From Accumulibacter sp. (lineage in GTDB: Bacteria > Pseudomonadota > Gammaproteobacteria > Burkholderiales > Rhodocyclaceae): 8,373 nt of DNA. This document shows, in pieces, positions 5,799 to 8,373 of the stretch (position 1 is the first letter of the stretch; each line of letters begins with the position of its first letter). The translations under genes were made by a program, and so were the position numbers. The stretch spans positions 1-8,373 of the forward strand of contig JAISQQ010000114.1 in the NCBI GenBank assembly GCA_031274075.1, written 5' to 3'. The notes under the pieces were generated by a model. That model made no database searches, had not been told where the DNA came from, and saw only the letters and a list, made by a program, of their open reading frames with translations.

Positions 5799-8373
5799 GC
5801 CTGAAAATCGAATTGCCGGAGCTGGCGGTCGTCGCGCTGGTCGGCGCTTCCGGCAGCGGCAAGTCGAGCTTTGCGCGCAAGCATTTCAAGACGACGGAAA
5901 TCCTTTCCTCGGATTTTTTCCGGGGTCTGGTTTCGGACGACGAAAACAATCAGCTCGTCTCGCGCAGCGCTTTCGAGTCGCTGTTCTACATTGCCGGCAA
6001 AAGGCTGGAGATTGGCAAGTTGACGGTGATCGACGCCACCAATGTGCAAAAGGAGGCGCGCGAAGATGTCCTGCGGCTGGCGCGGGAACAAGATTGTCAC
6101 GCGGTCGCCATCGTGCTCGACATGCCCGAAAGACTCTGCATCGAGAGAAACGCCCGGCGCGCCGACAGAAACTTTGGCGACCACGTCGTCAAAAGACAGT
6201 CCGAGCAGCTCCGGCGCTCCATCAGGCATCTCGAGAAAGAGGGTTTTCGCTATGTCTATGTCCTCAACGGCGAGGAGGAAGCCAATGCCGTCGAAATCGT
6301 CCGCAAGCCTCTGTGGAACAATAAAAAGGAAGAAAGCGGACCGTTCGACATCATCGGCGATATTCACGGCTGCTTCGATGAGCTGTGCGTCCTGCTGGAA
6401 AAACTGGGCTATGCGCTGGATACTCGGGATTTTTCCGCGCGGCCTCCCGAGGGGCGGAAAGCCGTTTTCCTGGGCGATCTATGCGACCGGGGGCCGGAAA
6501 ACGTCAAGGTGCTGCGCCTGGTCATGAACATGGTCAAGGCGGGCAGCGCCCATGCCGTGATCGGCAACCACGATTTCAAGCTCTTGAGATACCTGAAAGG
6601 CGCGAAGGTGCAAACATCGCACGGCCTGGACCGGACCCTTGCCGAACTCGCCCTGGAGAGCGATGAATTTCGCGCCGAAGTAAAAGCCTTTCTCGCGGCG
6701 CTCATCAGTCATTACGTGTTCGACCAGGGCCGTCTCGTCGTCGCCCACGCCGGACTCAAGGAGAAGTTCCAGGGCCGGGGTTCCGGCAGGGTCAGGGAAT
6801 TTTGCATGTTTGGCGAAACCACCGGCGAGACGGATGAATACGGCCTGCCGGTGCGCCTGCAATGGGCGAACGATTACCGAGGGCGGGCGCTCGTCGTCTA
6901 TGGGCATACGCCGAATCCCGAGGTGCAAAGCGTCAACAATACGGTTGGCATAGATACCGGCTGCGTTTTCGGCGGCAGGCTGACCGCTTTTCGCTACCCT
7001 GAACGCGAAAGCGTGCAGGTCGAGGCGGCAAGGGAATACTACAAGGGCGTCAAGCCGCTGAATCCAAGGGAATTCTCGGACGACGACCTGTTGAGCGTCG
7101 ACGACGTGCTGCACCAGCGCTACCTCTCGACCCGCCTGAAGCAGAGCATCAAAATCAATGAAGAAAACGCCATGGCCGCGCTTGAAGTCATGAGCCGTTT
7201 TGCGATCGATCCGCATTGGCTGATTTATCTGCCGCCCACCATGTCGCCCTGCGCAACCAGCCGTTTCGAATCCTATCTGGAATATCCGCTGGAAGCTTTC
7301 GACTATTACAAGACGAGAGGAATCGCCCGGGTCATTTGCGAGCAGAAACACATGGGTTCGCGCGCGGTCATTGTCCTGTGCAAAGACCGGGAGACGGCGA
7401 GGAAGAGGTTCAGGACCCGCGATGGAAAAATCGGCGTGATCTACACCCGTACCGGCAGGAGCTTTTTCAATGACGACGAAAATGAAACCGTCATCCTGGA
7501 ACGGCTGGGCAAAAGGCTGGCGGATTCCGGGTTCTGGAAAGACCAGCACAGCGACTGGGTCTGCCTGGACGTCGAGCTGATGCCCTGGTCGGCCAAAGCG
7601 CAGGCATTGCTTTCCGACCAATACGCCGCCGTCGGGCGTTCGGGCCGGTCGGGGCTTGAACGCGCCGGCGCCGAAATCGCCAGGGCGGTGCGCCGGCTCG
7701 CGGCATCCGCAAGACAGGCGCATCCCCCGGCCAAACCCGGCAAACCCGGCCAGTCGAGCCAGGACGCCGATCTGTCGGCCCTCCTGGTCGCCACCTTGTC
7801 GCGGCAGGAGGCGCTCGTGCTTTATACGGAGGCTTACCGACGATATTGCTGGGAGGTAAAGTCAATCGACGATTACCGCATTGCGCCCTTCCACATCCTC
7901 GCCACGGAAGGCCGGGCATGGAACGGCGAAAATCACGCGAGCCATCTGGAAACCATCAAAAAATACATGACGGACTTCGATCCCATATTCATCGAGACAC
8001 CCTGCAGGATCGTGAATACGCTGGAAGAGAACTCGGTTGCGGAAGGCGTGAAATGGTGGGAGGAATTGACGGCCTCCGGCGGCGAAGGCATGGTGGTCAA
8101 ACCCTATGACTTCATCGCCACGAAAGGGAAGGAACTGTTGCAGCCGGCGGTCAAATGCCGCGGCCGCGAATACCTGCGCATCATCTACGGCCCGGAATAC
8201 ACCCTGGGCGAGCATCTCGCCCGCCTCAAAAAACGCGGCTTGGGCCGAAAACGCGCCCTCGCCCTGAACGAATTCGCCCTCGGCATGGAAGCCCTGGAAA
8301 GATTCGCCCGCAATGAACCGCTCTACCGCGTACACGAATGCGTCTTCGGCGTCCTGGCGCTGGAAAGCGAGCC
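5795..8373 (+). CDS. pnkp: Polynucleotide kinase-phosphatase-ligase Pnkp (right edge cuts off the last few codons)
   Basis: A three-domain RNA end-healing and sealing enzyme; 859 codons are visible against about 870 in the Clostridium thermocellum prototype. ATG 5795 overlaps the hen1 stop and follows GGGGAGG. Kinase domain: Walker A GASGSGKSS (17-25, Lys23), SSDFFR with Asp40 and Arg43, and VIDATNV. Phosphatase domain, calcineurin-like: GDIHG (Asp189, His191), GDLCDRGP (Asp228, Asp231), GNHD (Asn258, His259), VAHAG, and YGHTPN (His371). Ligase domain, adenylyltransferase type: EQKHMGSRA with Lys518 as the likely AMP-linked lysine, VCLDVELMPW, PFHILATEG, GGEGMVVKP and QPAVKCRGREYLRIIYG. Between the latter motifs is a helical insert with a proline-rich stretch, PAKPGKPGQ, around residues 648-656. 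The final FGVLALESE closely precedes the C-terminus in known members, so the stop should lie just beyond the window. Confidence 0.96.
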   Translation, partial: MSLKIELPELAVVALVGASGSGKSSFARKHFKTTEILSSDFFRGLVSDDENNQLVSRSAFESLFYIAGKRLEIGKLTVIDATNVQKEAREDVLRLAREQDCHAVAIVLDMPERLCIERNARRADRNFGDHVVKRQSEQLRRSIRHLEKEGFRYVYVLNGEEEANAVEIVRKPLWNNKKEESGPFDIIGDIHGCFDELCVLLEKLGYALDTRDFSARPPEGRKAVFLGDLCDRGPENVKVLRLVMNMVKAGSAHAVIGNHDFKLLRYLKGAKVQTSHGLDRTLAELALESDEFRAEVKAFLAALISHYVFDQGRLVVAHAGLKEKFQGRGSGRVREFCMFGETTGETDEYGLPVRLQWANDYRGRALVVYGHTPNPEVQSVNNTVGIDTGCVFGGRLTAFRYPERESVQVEAAREYYKGVKPLNPREFSDDDLLSVDDVLHQRYLSTRLKQSIKINEENAMAALEVMSRFAIDPHWLIYLPPTMSPCATSRFESYLEYPLEAFDYYKTRGIARVICEQKHMGSRAVIVLCKDRETARKRFRTRDGKIGVIYTRTGRSFFNDDENETVILERLGKRLADSGFWKDQHSDWVCLDVELMPWSAKAQALLSDQYAAVGRSGRSGLERAGAEIARAVRRLAASARQAHPPAKPGKPGQSSQDADLSALLVATLSRQEALVLYTEAYRRYCWEVKSIDDYRIAPFHILATEGRAWNGENHASHLETIKKYMTDFDPIFIETPCRIVNTLEENSVAEGVKWWEELTASGGEGMVVKPYDFIATKGKELLQPAVKCRGREYLRIIYGPEYTLGEHLARLKKRGLGRKRALALNEFALGMEALERFARNEPLYRVHECVFGVLALESE

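Noticed and set aside
6479..7723. Minus-strand open frame of 414 codons opposite pnkp
   Set aside because: It lies antisense to the phosphatase and ligase motifs of Pnkp, and its sequence has no recognisable domain.

Overview
This window looks like a high-GC betaproteobacterial chromosome segment. The Mfd and Tgt-type sequences read most like Rhodocyclales or a related order, but this is recalled similarity and no search was run. It holds one housekeeping gene, a lower-GC accessory patch, and a two-gene RNA-repair operon.

Layout: positions 1-2297 on the minus strand carry the N-terminal two thirds of mfd, the transcription-repair coupling factor; the gene runs off the left edge. A roughly 380-base gap follows, with a TATAAT box facing mfd and a striking 20-bp near-palindrome. 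Positions 2678-3232 (+) encode a small exported protein of unknown function. Facing it on the minus strand is a vapBC toxin-antitoxin pair (3368-3987) with a palindromic operator and an intrinsic terminator. Positions 4029-4388 hold no intact gene. They contain a tandem 12-bp repeat ending in a perfect TATAAT box and a decayed 5' fragment of tgt (queuosine tRNA-guanine transglycosylase).

Positions 4389-8373 (+) carry hen1 and pnkp, joined by an ATGA start/stop overlap. Bacterial Pnkp and Hen1 form a known RNA-repair complex. Pnkp heals broken RNA ends (5' kinase, 2',3'-phosphatase) and ligates them; Hen1 2'-O-methylates the 3'-terminal ribose at the break so that the same site cannot be cut again by ribotoxins needing that 2'-OH. 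Pnkp is interrupted by the right edge, apparently only a few codons before its stop.

The most interesting feature is the setting. A toxin of the tRNA-cleaving PIN/VapC class, an RNA-repair operon, and the remains of an anticodon-modifying tRNA enzyme gene lie within about 2 kb, and the repair operon appears to use the promoter region and leader left by the dead tgt copy. A functional link between them is inference. A pair of similar short sequences brackets the secreted-protein/vapBC patch and may mark how it was acquired.
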